Notes: a model not told the origin generated them from the sequence alone. Shown: positions 17,350 through 25,972, counted from the first letter of the stretch. The stretch: 64,000 nt of DNA from Candidatus Pseudobacter hemicellulosilyticus (GCA_029202545.1 CP119311.1:3100001-3164000); one strand, 5' to 3'. A program made the numbers and translations.

Positions 17350-18585
17350 ATGTTGACGAGTTCCTCAGTAATTGCAGCGTTGATCCTTAAATACTTTAAT
17401 GGTGAATTATTACCATTAGAGTCTGAAAAGCTTTCAAATTGGCGCCAGCAGAATGACCAGAATGAAGCATTGTTTCAAGAGCTTATTCATCCAAATTCTT
17501 TATTTCAGCTTTCAAAACATAAGGAAGAATTGCAGGAACGGCTTTGGAATAGGATCAATTATTCTTTAGAAAGGGGCCAGGAAGAGGGACAGAATCCTTC
17601 TATTTTTTCTTATAAAGTTTGGTTTCTTGCTTTGAAGGTAGCTGCTGTTTTCATTCTCCTTGCTGGCGCTTTTTGGTTATATTTTGATAGGTTACCTGGA
17701 AAGGATGGGAAGTCAATCGTATCGCCTACTATTGTCTATGGCGATACTATATCCCTGAGGGCTGTACCCATTTTAACATTAGCAAATGGTGATAGAATAC
17801 CTCTTGGTGACACAAGTGAGGGATTGATCGCTGCTGAGAGTGATTTTCAGGTATTTCGGAAAAATGGACTTGTGCGATATCAAAATTTAAATCCTGATAA
17901 GGATCGTGTTCCGAACGAGTTTAATACTGTTTCAACGCCAGCTGGAAGTCAATACAGACTTTTGTTGTCGGATGGAAGCCAGGTCTGGTTGAATGCAAAT
18001 TCATCTATTAAGATCCCTCCGTCATTTGGTGCAGATAACAGGAGTGTGCAGATCACTGGTGAAGTGTTTTTTCAGATTGATGCCAAAAGGGATAAGCCGT
18101 TCTATGTTGATATAGTTGAAAAGGGCGATTTGCCAGCTATAAGGGTTAAGGTTCTCGGAACCAGTTTTAATGTCAAAGCTTATGCTGAAGAGTCTGTCAT
18201 TAGAACGACTTTGATCACTGGTGCATTAGAAGTTTATTCTACTGCGAATAGATCTTTATCAGAAAAGAGAATTGTTATCAAGCCAGACCAGCAGGCTATA
18301 ATCTATACATCTGGCAAGGTTAAAGTTGAGGAAATCGGTACTCATGCTGCTGTTGCCTGGAAGGAAGGTGTGTTTCAATTCAGAGAGGCTCCAGTTGCTG
18401 AAATCATGAATGAAATATCACGTTGGTATAACGTGGAAATTATCTATAAAGGCAATATTCCTGACCTTCTCGTAACAGGCGATGCATCTCGGAAAATAGA
18501 ATTGGATAAGTTACTAAACATAATAGCTTTAAGTGGTGTCAATTGTGCATTAAGAGACCATAAAGTGATTGTTTATGGAAATTGA
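17350..18585 (+). CDS. FecR-family anti-sigma factor
   Basis: 411 residues. A cytoplasmic N-terminal region (about 1-92) is followed by one membrane segment ('FLALKVAAVFILLAGAFWL'), the periplasmic FecR domain (about 190-290, 'FNTVSTPAGSQYRLLLSDGS', 'VLGTSFNVKAY') and the C-terminal DUF4974 domain (about 335-405, 'GVFQFREAPVAEIMNEIS'). It should hold an ECF sigma factor at the inner membrane. The only sigma gene in this AT-rich block is at 9881, which makes a split sigma/FecR pair. SusC follows after 77 bp. Confidence 0.93.
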   Translation: MLTSSSVIAALILKYFNGELLPLESEKLSNWRQQNDQNEALFQELIHPNSLFQLSKHKEELQERLWNRINYSLERGQEEGQNPSIFSYKVWFLALKVAAVFILLAGAFWLYFDRLPGKDGKSIVSPTIVYGDTISLRAVPILTLANGDRIPLGDTSEGLIAAESDFQVFRKNGLVRYQNLNPDKDRVPNEFNTVSTPAGSQYRLLLSDGSQVWLNANSSIKIPPSFGADNRSVQITGEVFFQIDAKRDKPFYVDIVEKGDLPAIRVKVLGTSFNVKAYAEESVIRTTLITGALEVYSTANRSLSEKRIVIKPDQQAIIYTSGKVKVEEIGTHAAVAWKEGVFQFREAPVAEIMNEISRWYNVEIIYKGNIPDLLVTGDASRKIELDKLLNIIALSGVNCALRDHKVIVYGN

Positions 18586-18662
18586 CGATAGTATTACCTG
18601 CATTTCCATTACCACATTCCCTGATCCTTATTAGATAACTGCTCTAATAAGTAGAACTTGAC

Positions 18663-21600
18663 ATGAAAAAGACATTCGTTGCCTGGGTAAAATGGACGGT
18701 TCATAACATGAGCGTCTTGTTTATCCTCTTCGCTTTATTTTCCTCTTTTGTGAATGAACCTGAAATTAGCTCCTTAGCTGATAAGTATTTTCTGCAAACA
18801 ATTACGTTGTCAGAAAAGGAAGCTCCTCTCTCCTTCATTATTGAAAAGATCAAACAACAATCAGGTTATTCTTTTTGGTATACCAATGAAGCTATGAGCG
18901 CTGCCAAACCTGTCACTATCAAGGTCAATAATATGCCCCTGGAAGAAGTATTGCGATTAGTATTTGAAGGACAGCCATTAGTGTATCAAATTGTTGAACA
19001 GGTTGTTGTTGTTAAAAGAGCTGAAAAAAAAAGTCCGCTAAATACTTTGGAGGACCTGTTCGCTGTAGCGGAAGGAAAGGTGCTTGACGAAAAAGGAAAT
19101 CCCTTGACAGGGGTTTCTGTGCTTGTAAAAGGAACGGCTATAGGTACGCAAACAAATAGTTCCGGGGAGTTTTATCTAAATAATATTCCAAAAGTAGCTG
19201 TGCTGGTATTTTCTATTATTGGTTTTGAAACCAGAGCCATTCCTGCTGACCCCAGGCCAATGCAGGTGCAACTACGAATGGTGGTCAGTCAGTTGGATCA
19301 AATGCAGGTTATTGCGTATGGAACTACTTCAAAGCGTTTTAATACGGGGAATGTTACCACTATCAAGTCGGATGTTATTGAAGATCAACCTGTCAATAAT
19401 CCTTTACTGGCTTTGCAGGGACGTGTGCCAGGTATGCAAATAGTACAGGCTACGGGTTTGCCAGGAAGCGGTGTTTCTGTACAGATCCGGGGGCAGAACA
19501 GCATCCGCATGGGCAATAATCCGCTATTTATAGTTGATGGAGTTCCCTATCCGGGTGAAAATGTAAATACTGCTATTGGCGTGGTGCTGGGTAACAGTGG
19601 AGGAAGCCCTGGTAGTCCATTTAGCTTTCTAAATCCTTCAGATATTGAATCCATTGATGTGCTAAAAGATGCTGATGCCACTGCTATTTATGGATCCAGG
19701 GGCGCCAATGGAGTAGTGTTGATTACTACAAAGAAGGGGAAGGCCGGAGACCTGGCAGTTGATGTGACAGCGCAGCATGGTTTTGGACGGATTTCGAAGA
19801 AGCTGGACCTGTTGAGCAGACGCCAATACCTGGACATGCGTAACGAAGCTTTCAAAAATGATGGTGCTACTCCAGATCCCAAAGCAGATTATGATCTTGT
19901 ACTCTGGGATACTGCACGGGAAACTGACTGGCAAAAGGAATTGTTAGGAAACGCTTCTCAATATTCGGACGTGCAGGCATCTCTGTATGGTGGGAATCAA
20001 TTAGCCCAGTTTAGATTAGCTACAGGATTTCATAAAGAAACTTCTGTTTTTCCAGGTGATATGAACAATCGAAAGGGCACACTTGGATTAAATGTAAACG
20101 CCAGTTCCAAAAATAATAAGTTTAAAATTGGCTATAGAGGGGTCTGTATGGTCGATGACAACAGGATTAGCGGGTTTAATCTTTTGCAACAGGCCTTGTT
20201 GTTGCCTCCTGTGGCTCCCAGGCTCTATAATACTGATGGAAGCATTAACTGGGAGCCTAATGCAACCGGAGTGAGTACCTGGCCATTTAGTCAACCTGCT
20301 GCGATGATCAGGAGGCAGGCTTCCATCAAGTCAAGTAGTTTAGTGAACAATGCCACTTTGCAATATGAGCTTCTGGACGGTTTGACGATCAGCTCGAGTT
20401 TTGGGATCACTTATTTACAGGCAAAAAGTGTTGTGCTTTCTCCCCATTCGTTGATTGATCCAAGTTCATGGCCTTCAGTACCCAGAAGTTCTGGCTTTAG
20501 TGACAACACTTCTTCATCCTGGCAAATAGAACCGCAGGTCAATTATATACGGCAATGGAACAATATGACATTAAGTTGTCTGGCTGGTTTTACCATACAA
20601 CAGAGTACCATTAATGCCAGGACCATTTCAGCCAATGATTTCAGCAGCGATCTGGTATTGGAAGACCCGTCCTATGCTATCAATGTAGCCTCCAGTTTGA
20701 AATATACAAAGTATAAATACTTAGCTGCATTTGGTAGGTTAAATTATAATTTGAATGATGAGTTCCTGGTGAATATTACGGCGAGAAGGGATGGTTCAAG
20801 CCGCTTCGGGCCTGCAAGCCGGTTCCATAATTTTGGCGCAGTCGGTGCTGCCTGGATCTTTTCCAAAACCGATCTTTTAAAAGATTTATATCCTGTGTTC
20901 AGTTTTGGCAAGATCAGGTTCAGTTATGGTACTACAGGCAACGACCAGGTAGGTGATTATTCTTTTATGGACCTATATGAGGCAATTCCTGTTGGTGTTG
21001 CATACCAGGGTGCTATTGGGTTAAGACCTTCCCGCATCTTTACGCCGGAGCTGCAATGGGAAGAGACGCGGAAATTTGAATTGGGGCTGGATTTAGGGTT
21101 TTTCAAGGACAGGTTGCTGCTTGGTGTAGCCTATTACCAGAATCGTTCTTCCAATCAGATATTGGATTATAAACTGCCTTCAGTAACGGGATTTTCGGCT
21201 GTTCAACGAAATTTAAATGCATTGGTGCAGAATACAGGGCTTGAAATTGAATGCAGAACAGTGAATGTCAATAATCCTTCTATTAAGTGGCAGAGTTCTA
21301 TCAACCTGACCATTAACAGGAATCGTCTGATGAACAGGTATTCTGAAGGCTTAAGCGCTTTTTTCCAAAGGTTGATTGGTCATCCATTGGCAACCCAACT
21401 TGCTTACCGGTTTTTAGGTGTAGATCCTGTTCGGGGATTATATGAGGTAGCGGATTATGAGGGAAAGCCTACTTCGAGTCCTGTGGCTTCCAGGGATCAG
21501 AATAACCTATTGGATCCAACTCCTGTTTTTTATGGAGGAATCCAGAACAGTATAAGCTGGAAGGGGATTGATATAGAGTTTTTGTTCCAGTTTGCCAGGA

Positions 21601-22031
21601 AGCCCAGGGCGTTGGGATTATTATATAATTTTTATGTTCCTGGCCTGTTCAGTAATCTCACCGGGTCCAACCAGGCGGAAGTTGTTATGAACCGCTGGAA
21701 GACGCCAGGTGACGTAACAAGGATCCAGAAGTTCAGTCAAAATTCTGAGGTTATAACAGCCTGGGGGGCTGCCAGGGAAAGTGACTGGGCTTATTCTGAT
21801 GCCTCTTTCATTCGGCTGAAAAATTTATCAGTATCCTGGCGTATTCCCAGGGAATGGCAGCAGAGATTATCACTCAGGAATGCAAGGGCTTTTATTCAGG
21901 GGCAGAATTTGTTGACCTTTTCAAATTATGATGGCCTTGATCCCGATTCCCCATTTTTTACACTTCCCCCCTTAAGAGTTATCACAATTGGCCTGCAAAT
22001 GGTTATTTCAGGTGCCAATTCAGGAAAATAA
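18663..22031 (+). CDS. SusC/RagA-family TonB-linked outer membrane protein with STN domain
   Basis: 1122 residues. The N-terminal signal/anchor region is at about 1-30, STN domain at about 47-118 ('EAPLSFIIEKIKQQSGYSFW'), carboxypeptidase-regulatory-like domain at about 136-212, plug at about 225-355 ('QIRGQNSIRMGNNPLFIVDG', 'DADATAIYGSRGANGVVLIT'), then the barrel. It forms the transporter of the island together with the SusD 46 bp downstream, and its STN domain should signal to the FecR before it. The nearby S9 peptidase and thioredoxin-fold protein suggest a peptide rather than a glycan as substrate; this is inference. Confidence 0.95.
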   Translation: MKKTFVAWVKWTVHNMSVLFILFALFSSFVNEPEISSLADKYFLQTITLSEKEAPLSFIIEKIKQQSGYSFWYTNEAMSAAKPVTIKVNNMPLEEVLRLVFEGQPLVYQIVEQVVVVKRAEKKSPLNTLEDLFAVAEGKVLDEKGNPLTGVSVLVKGTAIGTQTNSSGEFYLNNIPKVAVLVFSIIGFETRAIPADPRPMQVQLRMVVSQLDQMQVIAYGTTSKRFNTGNVTTIKSDVIEDQPVNNPLLALQGRVPGMQIVQATGLPGSGVSVQIRGQNSIRMGNNPLFIVDGVPYPGENVNTAIGVVLGNSGGSPGSPFSFLNPSDIESIDVLKDADATAIYGSRGANGVVLITTKKGKAGDLAVDVTAQHGFGRISKKLDLLSRRQYLDMRNEAFKNDGATPDPKADYDLVLWDTARETDWQKELLGNASQYSDVQASLYGGNQLAQFRLATGFHKETSVFPGDMNNRKGTLGLNVNASSKNNKFKIGYRGVCMVDDNRISGFNLLQQALLLPPVAPRLYNTDGSINWEPNATGVSTWPFSQPAAMIRRQASIKSSSLVNNATLQYELLDGLTISSSFGITYLQAKSVVLSPHSLIDPSSWPSVPRSSGFSDNTSSSWQIEPQVNYIRQWNNMTLSCLAGFTIQQSTINARTISANDFSSDLVLEDPSYAINVASSLKYTKYKYLAAFGRLNYNLNDEFLVNITARRDGSSRFGPASRFHNFGAVGAAWIFSKTDLLKDLYPVFSFGKIRFSYGTTGNDQVGDYSFMDLYEAIPVGVAYQGAIGLRPSRIFTPELQWEETRKFELGLDLGFFKDRLLLGVAYYQNRSSNQILDYKLPSVTGFSAVQRNLNALVQNTGLEIECRTVNVNNPSIKWQSSINLTINRNRLMNRYSEGLSAFFQRLIGHPLATQLAYRFLGVDPVRGLYEVADYEGKPTSSPVASRDQNNLLDPTPVFYGGIQNSISWKGIDIEFLFQFARKPRALGLLYNFYVPGLFSNLTGSNQAEVVMNRWKTPGDVTRIQKFSQNSEVITAWGAARESDWAYSDASFIRLKNLSVSWRIPREWQQRLSLRNARAFIQGQNLLTFSNYDGLDPDSPFFTLPPLRVITIGLQMVISGANSGK

Positions 22032-22077
22032 GTGGCAGTAGCTGGAATACTATTGTGAATTTGATAAACAAAGGCTC

Positions 22078-23538
22078 ATGAGTAAAAGAATGTTTCCTTT
22101 TATTTTGTATATAGTGATGGGTATCTCTATAGTTGCTTTCTTCGGGTGCAATAAATTGCTGGAGGTAGAGGCCCCAAAGAATTCAATGACAAGTGAGAAT
22201 ATCTATTCAAATGATGCCACAGCCGCAGCTGTTCTTACCGGACTATATACAAATATGTGCAATGCAAACTTGTCAAGGGCTTTACAAATAAATGCAATTT
22301 CTGCTGTTGCTGGACTGTCAGCGGATGAGCTCATTCTTTTTGGAGGTTCGGCGAATGCAAACCAGACATTTTTGTTGTATTATCAGAACAGGGTTAATCC
22401 TGGCGCTTCAACCCTCTCTTCTGCTTCTTTCTGGTCTTCTTTATATGCGGATATTTATATTCTGAATATTGCTCTGGAAAAACTGGAACAGTCAAAAGGG
22501 TTAAATCCCACTGTTCGGCAACACCTTATTGGAGAAGCCAAATTTTTGCGGGCGTTTAACTATTTTTACCTGGTGAATCTATACGGCGATATCCCCCTTG
22601 CTGTAAGTAGTGATTACAGGAAAAATGCTGTATTGCCCCGAAATGCTCATGCTGATGTGTACGCACAGATCATTTCAGACCTGAAAGATGCTCAGCAAAC
22701 ACTTTCGGATAATTATTTATCTGATGATGCCTATAGTGGAACTGAAGAAAGAGTAAGACCAAATAAATGGGCAGCTACTGCCTTATTGTCCAGGACTTAT
22801 TTATATGCAAAACAATGGCGTGATGCTGCTGAACAGGCAAGCCTGCTAATTCAGAATAAGGCGCAATATGATACTGTAGCATTGGATAAAGTATTTTTAA
22901 TGAATAGCAAGGAAGCTATCTGGCAGTTGCAACCTGTAAATGCCGGTTGGAACACAGAAGAGGGCCGATTGTTTGTGTTGCAAGACCGTGGACCTACCAG
23001 TAATGTGTCCATAGATGGTAACCCGGTTTACCTGAGTGATTTTATCCTGAATAGTTTTGAATCAGGTGATAAGAGAACAACCGAATGGGTGAACAATGTA
23101 GTTGCTAATGGCACTACTTACTATTACCCGTATAAATATCGAAATGCAAGGTTGAATAATTCAATTTCTGAATATAGTATGGTACTAAGATTGGGAGAGC
23201 AGTATTTGATCCGGGCCGAGGCTAATGCTATGCTAAATAGGCTTGCTGAAGCCAGGAATGATATAGATGTTATTCGGACAAGGGCGGGATTGCCCGCCGT
23301 TGATGCTAATGATCAGTCGTCAATTGTAAATGCTATTTTACGGGAAAGGAAGGTAGAGCTTTTTACTGAATGGGGGCATCGCTGGTTGGATTTGAAACGT
23401 TCAGGAACTGTTAATGAAACAATGCTCCAGGTGGCTCCCACGAAAGGAACAACCTGGAGTAATAAGTGGCAATGGTATCCAATTCCGTTATATGATATCA
23501 TTCAAAATGATAACCTGGTGCAAAACGATGGATATTGA
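22078..23538 (+). CDS. SusD/RagB-family outer membrane lipoprotein
   Basis: 486 residues. The lipobox cysteine is in 'VAFFGCNKLL' (residue 24). SusD helical repeats are seen in 'HLIGEAKFLRAFNYFYLVNL', 'KWAATALLSRTYLYAKQW' and the family signature 'LRERKVELFTEWGHRWLDLK' near the C-terminus. It is the surface lid for the SusC 46 bp upstream. It converges on the secreted peptide gene at 23552 with only 13 bp between the stops, leaving no room for a terminator. Confidence 0.95.
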   Translation: MSKRMFPFILYIVMGISIVAFFGCNKLLEVEAPKNSMTSENIYSNDATAAAVLTGLYTNMCNANLSRALQINAISAVAGLSADELILFGGSANANQTFLLYYQNRVNPGASTLSSASFWSSLYADIYILNIALEKLEQSKGLNPTVRQHLIGEAKFLRAFNYFYLVNLYGDIPLAVSSDYRKNAVLPRNAHADVYAQIISDLKDAQQTLSDNYLSDDAYSGTEERVRPNKWAATALLSRTYLYAKQWRDAAEQASLLIQNKAQYDTVALDKVFLMNSKEAIWQLQPVNAGWNTEEGRLFVLQDRGPTSNVSIDGNPVYLSDFILNSFESGDKRTTEWVNNVVANGTTYYYPYKYRNARLNNSISEYSMVLRLGEQYLIRAEANAMLNRLAEARNDIDVIRTRAGLPAVDANDQSSIVNAILRERKVELFTEWGHRWLDLKRSGTVNETMLQVAPTKGTTWSNKWQWYPIPLYDIIQNDNLVQNDGY

Positions 23539-23551
23539 GGAGCTTTTATAT

Positions 23552-23857
23552 CTAGTTTCCTAATGCGGTAACAACAAATGCATCATATGGCGTTGGTGCT
23601 GTTATTGCGGAACAAGTACTTGGGCATATTAAGGAATAAGGGACATTAGTTCCTGGACATGGGTCTATACCAGGAGTTCCAGCATTATCTCCCACATAGG
23701 CAAAATCTACTCTTGTTCCGCTCGTACATGATGGCATGCCTACAGGTGCGCAGTAAACCGTCCCTAATCCTGCAGGACTATAAGACTGTATAGTGAACGC
23801 ACTTCCCACAATAGCCACAACAGCTAACATCTTCGGCATTAGTGTAAGGGTTTTCAT
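23552..23857 (-). CDS. Four-cysteine secreted peptide family, member 3
   Basis: A 101-residue homologue of the peptides at 10745 and 11205 on the opposite strand. It has a signal segment at about 1-25 and a mature part with Cys36, Cys44, Cys67, Cys78 and Cys82; four of these are invariant in the family, and 'GIDPCPGTNVPY' is the conserved core. Its upstream region repeats that of member 1: 17-bp motif, -7-like box at the same 28-bp offset, 36-nt leader and the 9-mer AACCTTAAA. It is convergent with SusD and downstream of a small AraC gene. The separate copy on the other strand suggests that the family matters to the SusCD locus. Confidence 0.87.
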   Translation of the reverse strand: MKTLTLMPKMLAVVAIVGSAFTIQSYSPAGLGTVYCAPVGMPSCTSGTRVDFAYVGDNAGTPGIDPCPGTNVPYSLICPSTCSAITAPTPYDAFVVTALGN

Positions 23858-23866
23858 AATAAATTG

Positions 23867-23875
23867 TTTAAGGTT
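23867..23875 (-). promoter_or_regulatory. Leader 9-mer AACCTTAAA before peptide 3
   Basis: It ends 9 nt before the ATG at 23857, matching the copies before the starts at 10745 and 6084. Confidence 0.4.
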
Positions 23876-23893
23876 ATAAATTTATTTACTCCC

Positions 23894-23929
23894 CTAAAGT
23901 ATCCCTAATATCGTAGCCAATCAGGACTA
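23894..23929 (-). promoter_or_regulatory. Shared promoter motif copy 2 (TAGTCCTGATTGGCTAC plus TACTTTAG)
   Basis: 16 of 17 bases match the copy at 10673. The -7-like box TACTTTAG starts at the same 28-bp offset, and 36 nt separate it from the ATG at 23857, exactly as at member 1. The conserved spacing argues for function, probably recognition by one sigma factor or activator. Confidence 0.6.
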
Positions 23930-23952
23930 AAACTATTCTGTTGGGAATATCC

Positions 23953-24303
23953 TCACGCCGTCTTATTATTTACAATATCCTCCGACAAAGAAGGCGGTTT
24001 TCCATAAAACTTCTTAAACTCCCTGCTAAAACTTGACCTGTTCTTATAGCCCACCATCTTTGCTACCATTTCAATAGGTTTATCCGAGAAGGATAACAAT
24101 TCAATAGCTTTTTCCATCCTGATTTGGATAAGGTATGCATGTACGCTGATATTGTAAATTTGACGAAATCCTTCTTTAAGCTTCCTTTCGTTTATGCAAA
24201 CACGATGCGATAAAGTATAGATGGAAATATTCCATCTATAATCTTTCATGATTATCTGTTTGGCGGTTTCCAATGCCTCCAGATCTTGGCTGCGAAGTTT
24301 CAT
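23953..24303 (-). CDS. Stand-alone AraC-type DNA-binding domain protein
   Basis: A 116-residue protein that consists of little more than the AraC double helix-turn-helix: 'NISIYTLSHRVCINERKLKE' then 'IEMVAKMVGYKNRSSFSREF' and 'KKFYGKPPSL'. It is not a truncated frame: a TGA lies three codons upstream of the ATG, so there is no fused sensor domain. It is encoded just upstream of, and co-directional with, secreted peptide 3. This repeats the AraC-then-peptide order seen at 7351-5596. It may regulate the peptide gene; how it senses a signal is unknown. Confidence 0.88.
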   Translation of the reverse strand: MKLRSQDLEALETAKQIIMKDYRWNISIYTLSHRVCINERKLKEGFRQIYNISVHAYLIQIRMEKAIELLSFSDKPIEMVAKMVGYKNRSSFSREFKKFYGKPPSLSEDIVNNKTA

Positions 24304-24528
24304 AAACGATCAGAGAATTGAATGGATAATGGGTCATTAAATTAAATAGTGCTATCGTCCAGGATGGCCAATCGTTATTTTAGAAAGGATAGCAGATCGC
24401 ATAGGGGGAACGTTGAGCAAAGCCTGCCAGGCGCCGGTGTATAAACATTACGGGTCAATTTCACCCAAAGTTATGATGGAGTTATGTGCAGATACAGTAT
24501 ATTATTGGAATAGCGGTTTTTAGGAAAA

Positions 24529-24564
24529 TAGTCCTGATAGGTCACATAAATTACCGTATATGGA
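24529..24564 (+). promoter_or_regulatory. Shared promoter motif copy 3, without a gene
   Basis: TAGTCCTGATAGGTCAC at 24529-24545 differs from the copy at 10673 by two bases. TATATGGA lies at the same 28-bp offset. On the plus strand no gene follows: it points into the 3' end of the bestrophin gene. It may be the relic of a lost peptide gene at the island edge, or an unseen short transcript. The rest of 24304-24600 shows nothing. Confidence 0.4.
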
Positions 24565-24600
24565 TACGATAGTAAAAGGTATAAGCTGAAGGGGCGATAC

Positions 24601-25674
24601 TTATAACAAAATATTATTTTGTGCGCCCACCCCCGGCGGCAATTCTTTTTCCCCCAGCATCTCCCGGAGGTCTATTTCAATGGTGCGTGACATGGCCGTG
24701 ATGGGCACATCATTCGCACCGCCTTCAAAAGGATTTTCGGTGTTTTCACCTATCCGCTCCATGGTCAGGAAGATCCAGCCCACTACACTGGCGAAAGGAA
24801 TGGTAGCCAAGATCATCCAGCCTCCTGTTTTCTGGAATTCGTTCAGCACGCCAAACGGCACCAGCGAGATGAACAGGCGGGTGAATAGCTGGCTGATGGT
24901 GGCAAACTGCCGGGGATAGGGGAAGTTCTTGATCCGCTCGCAGCGGCCCTGGAGATCGTAGAGGTCTACCAGTAGTTTTTCCAGCTCTACATAGTTGAGC
25001 GGTTCTATGAGGCCGGCGGCTTTGAGGTCACGGAGCTGGGCGGACTGCAGGCTGATCAGGTGGGTAGCCCGGTTCTTTTTACTGAGAATATAGGCCAGAT
25101 CCGCAGGGGATAGCAAAGGTTGAAGCTCGGCCTCAAGGCTGCCCTGCCACTCAGCCACCTGGAACCTGCGACCGTATTCCTGGTTGGAGATCTTGGAGCG
25201 ACTCGTTTCCCAGGTCCTGGGCTCACGCAGCTGGAACCGCATGGCCGTCAGCCAGGCTATATGCCGGTGGATCAATTGCTGATGGGTACTCCACGCTGAA
25301 TCAAAGGCAGTAGCATTCCCCATGCCTTCGGAGTCTGCCGCCCAGGCGCTTGCAGCCGGTACTGCAGCCCTATTTTGGTTCGTCCCCACCAGGTCTTTTA
25401 CCAGCATGCCCCAGGAGCGACTGGCATTCACTATACCTCCATAGATCTGCCGCGCCTCCCAGAGCCGGTTATAGGTCTGGGTATTCCTGAACCCCACAAT
25501 AAAGGCGGTGGCAGTGCCAATCATAGCAATAGGCACCCAGGGAAGCGCCAGCCAATGCCAGCCCAGCAACGCTACCAGCAGGGTTGGAATAGCGCTGAGG
25601 ATGATCATGACATAAATATCTCTCCGGGTCCAGCGAATGATCTCCTGGAAACTGTAGCGGCGACCAGCATGCAT
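24601..25674 (-). CDS. Bestrophin-family anion channel protein
   Basis: 357 residues with the bestrophin/UPF0187 layout. A first membrane segment pair is at about 20-65 ('YVMIILSAIPTLLVALLGWH'), then the signature 'IGTATAFIVGFRNTQTYNRL' and 'WEARQIYGGIVNASRSW'. A cytoplasmic helical middle follows, then further membrane segments ('RLFISLVPFGVLNEF', 'MILATIPFASVVGWIFLTME'), and finally the family motif 'ENPFEGGANDVPIT'. Bacterial homologues form pentameric ion channels in the inner membrane. It appears monocistronic. Confidence 0.93.
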   Translation of the reverse strand: MHAGRRYSFQEIIRWTRRDIYVMIILSAIPTLLVALLGWHWLALPWVPIAMIGTATAFIVGFRNTQTYNRLWEARQIYGGIVNASRSWGMLVKDLVGTNQNRAAVPAASAWAADSEGMGNATAFDSAWSTHQQLIHRHIAWLTAMRFQLREPRTWETSRSKISNQEYGRRFQVAEWQGSLEAELQPLLSPADLAYILSKKNRATHLISLQSAQLRDLKAAGLIEPLNYVELEKLLVDLYDLQGRCERIKNFPYPRQFATISQLFTRLFISLVPFGVLNEFQKTGGWMILATIPFASVVGWIFLTMERIGENTENPFEGGANDVPITAMSRTIEIDLREMLGEKELPPGVGAQNNILL

Positions 25675-25738
25675 AGCAGTAAAATTGAATTATACCGGAA
25701 TATCCTTTATTCTGCCGTCCCGGCCAAATACCCCACAA

Positions 25739-25766
25739 AAAAGCCCGGCAACCAGACCGGGCTTTT
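25739..25766. terminator. Hairpin AAAAGCCCGG/CCGGGCTTTT
   Basis: A perfect 10-bp stem with an 8-nt loop and A/T tails on both sides, the form of a bidirectional intrinsic terminator. It lies upstream of the bestrophin start and before the small secreted gene at 25973, with no gene ending next to it, so its purpose is unclear. The rest of 25675-25972 is AT-rich before the ATG and shows no gene. Confidence 0.6.
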
Positions 25767-25972
25767 CTCGCATGCAAATGGTAGAGGACTACAAGGAAAA
25801 ATACCACCGCAACCGCCTGCGGAAGCCCGTTACCACAGGCTGGGCGTGCGATTTTGACGGTATTCGGGTAGTTGCTGACGCATATCAAATAAAATATATA
25901 TTATAAAAAACCTTCGTACCTTCTTAGTGGTTCTTACATACTATTTTTTCCAATTTTTTAAACCTTTCTTTC

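Larger units (their letters stand above)
9397..24600. other. AT-rich block, likely horizontally acquired island
   Basis: From about 9.48 kb to about 24.3 kb the sequence is clearly richer in A/T than both flanks, most strongly at 10.5-18 kb, and codon third positions shift with it. The block contains a sigma factor, three related secreted peptides, a thioredoxin-fold protein, an S9 peptidase and a FecR-SusC-SusD set. No integrase, transposase or flanking direct repeat is visible, so the mechanism of entry is not shown. Edges are approximate. Confidence 0.6.
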
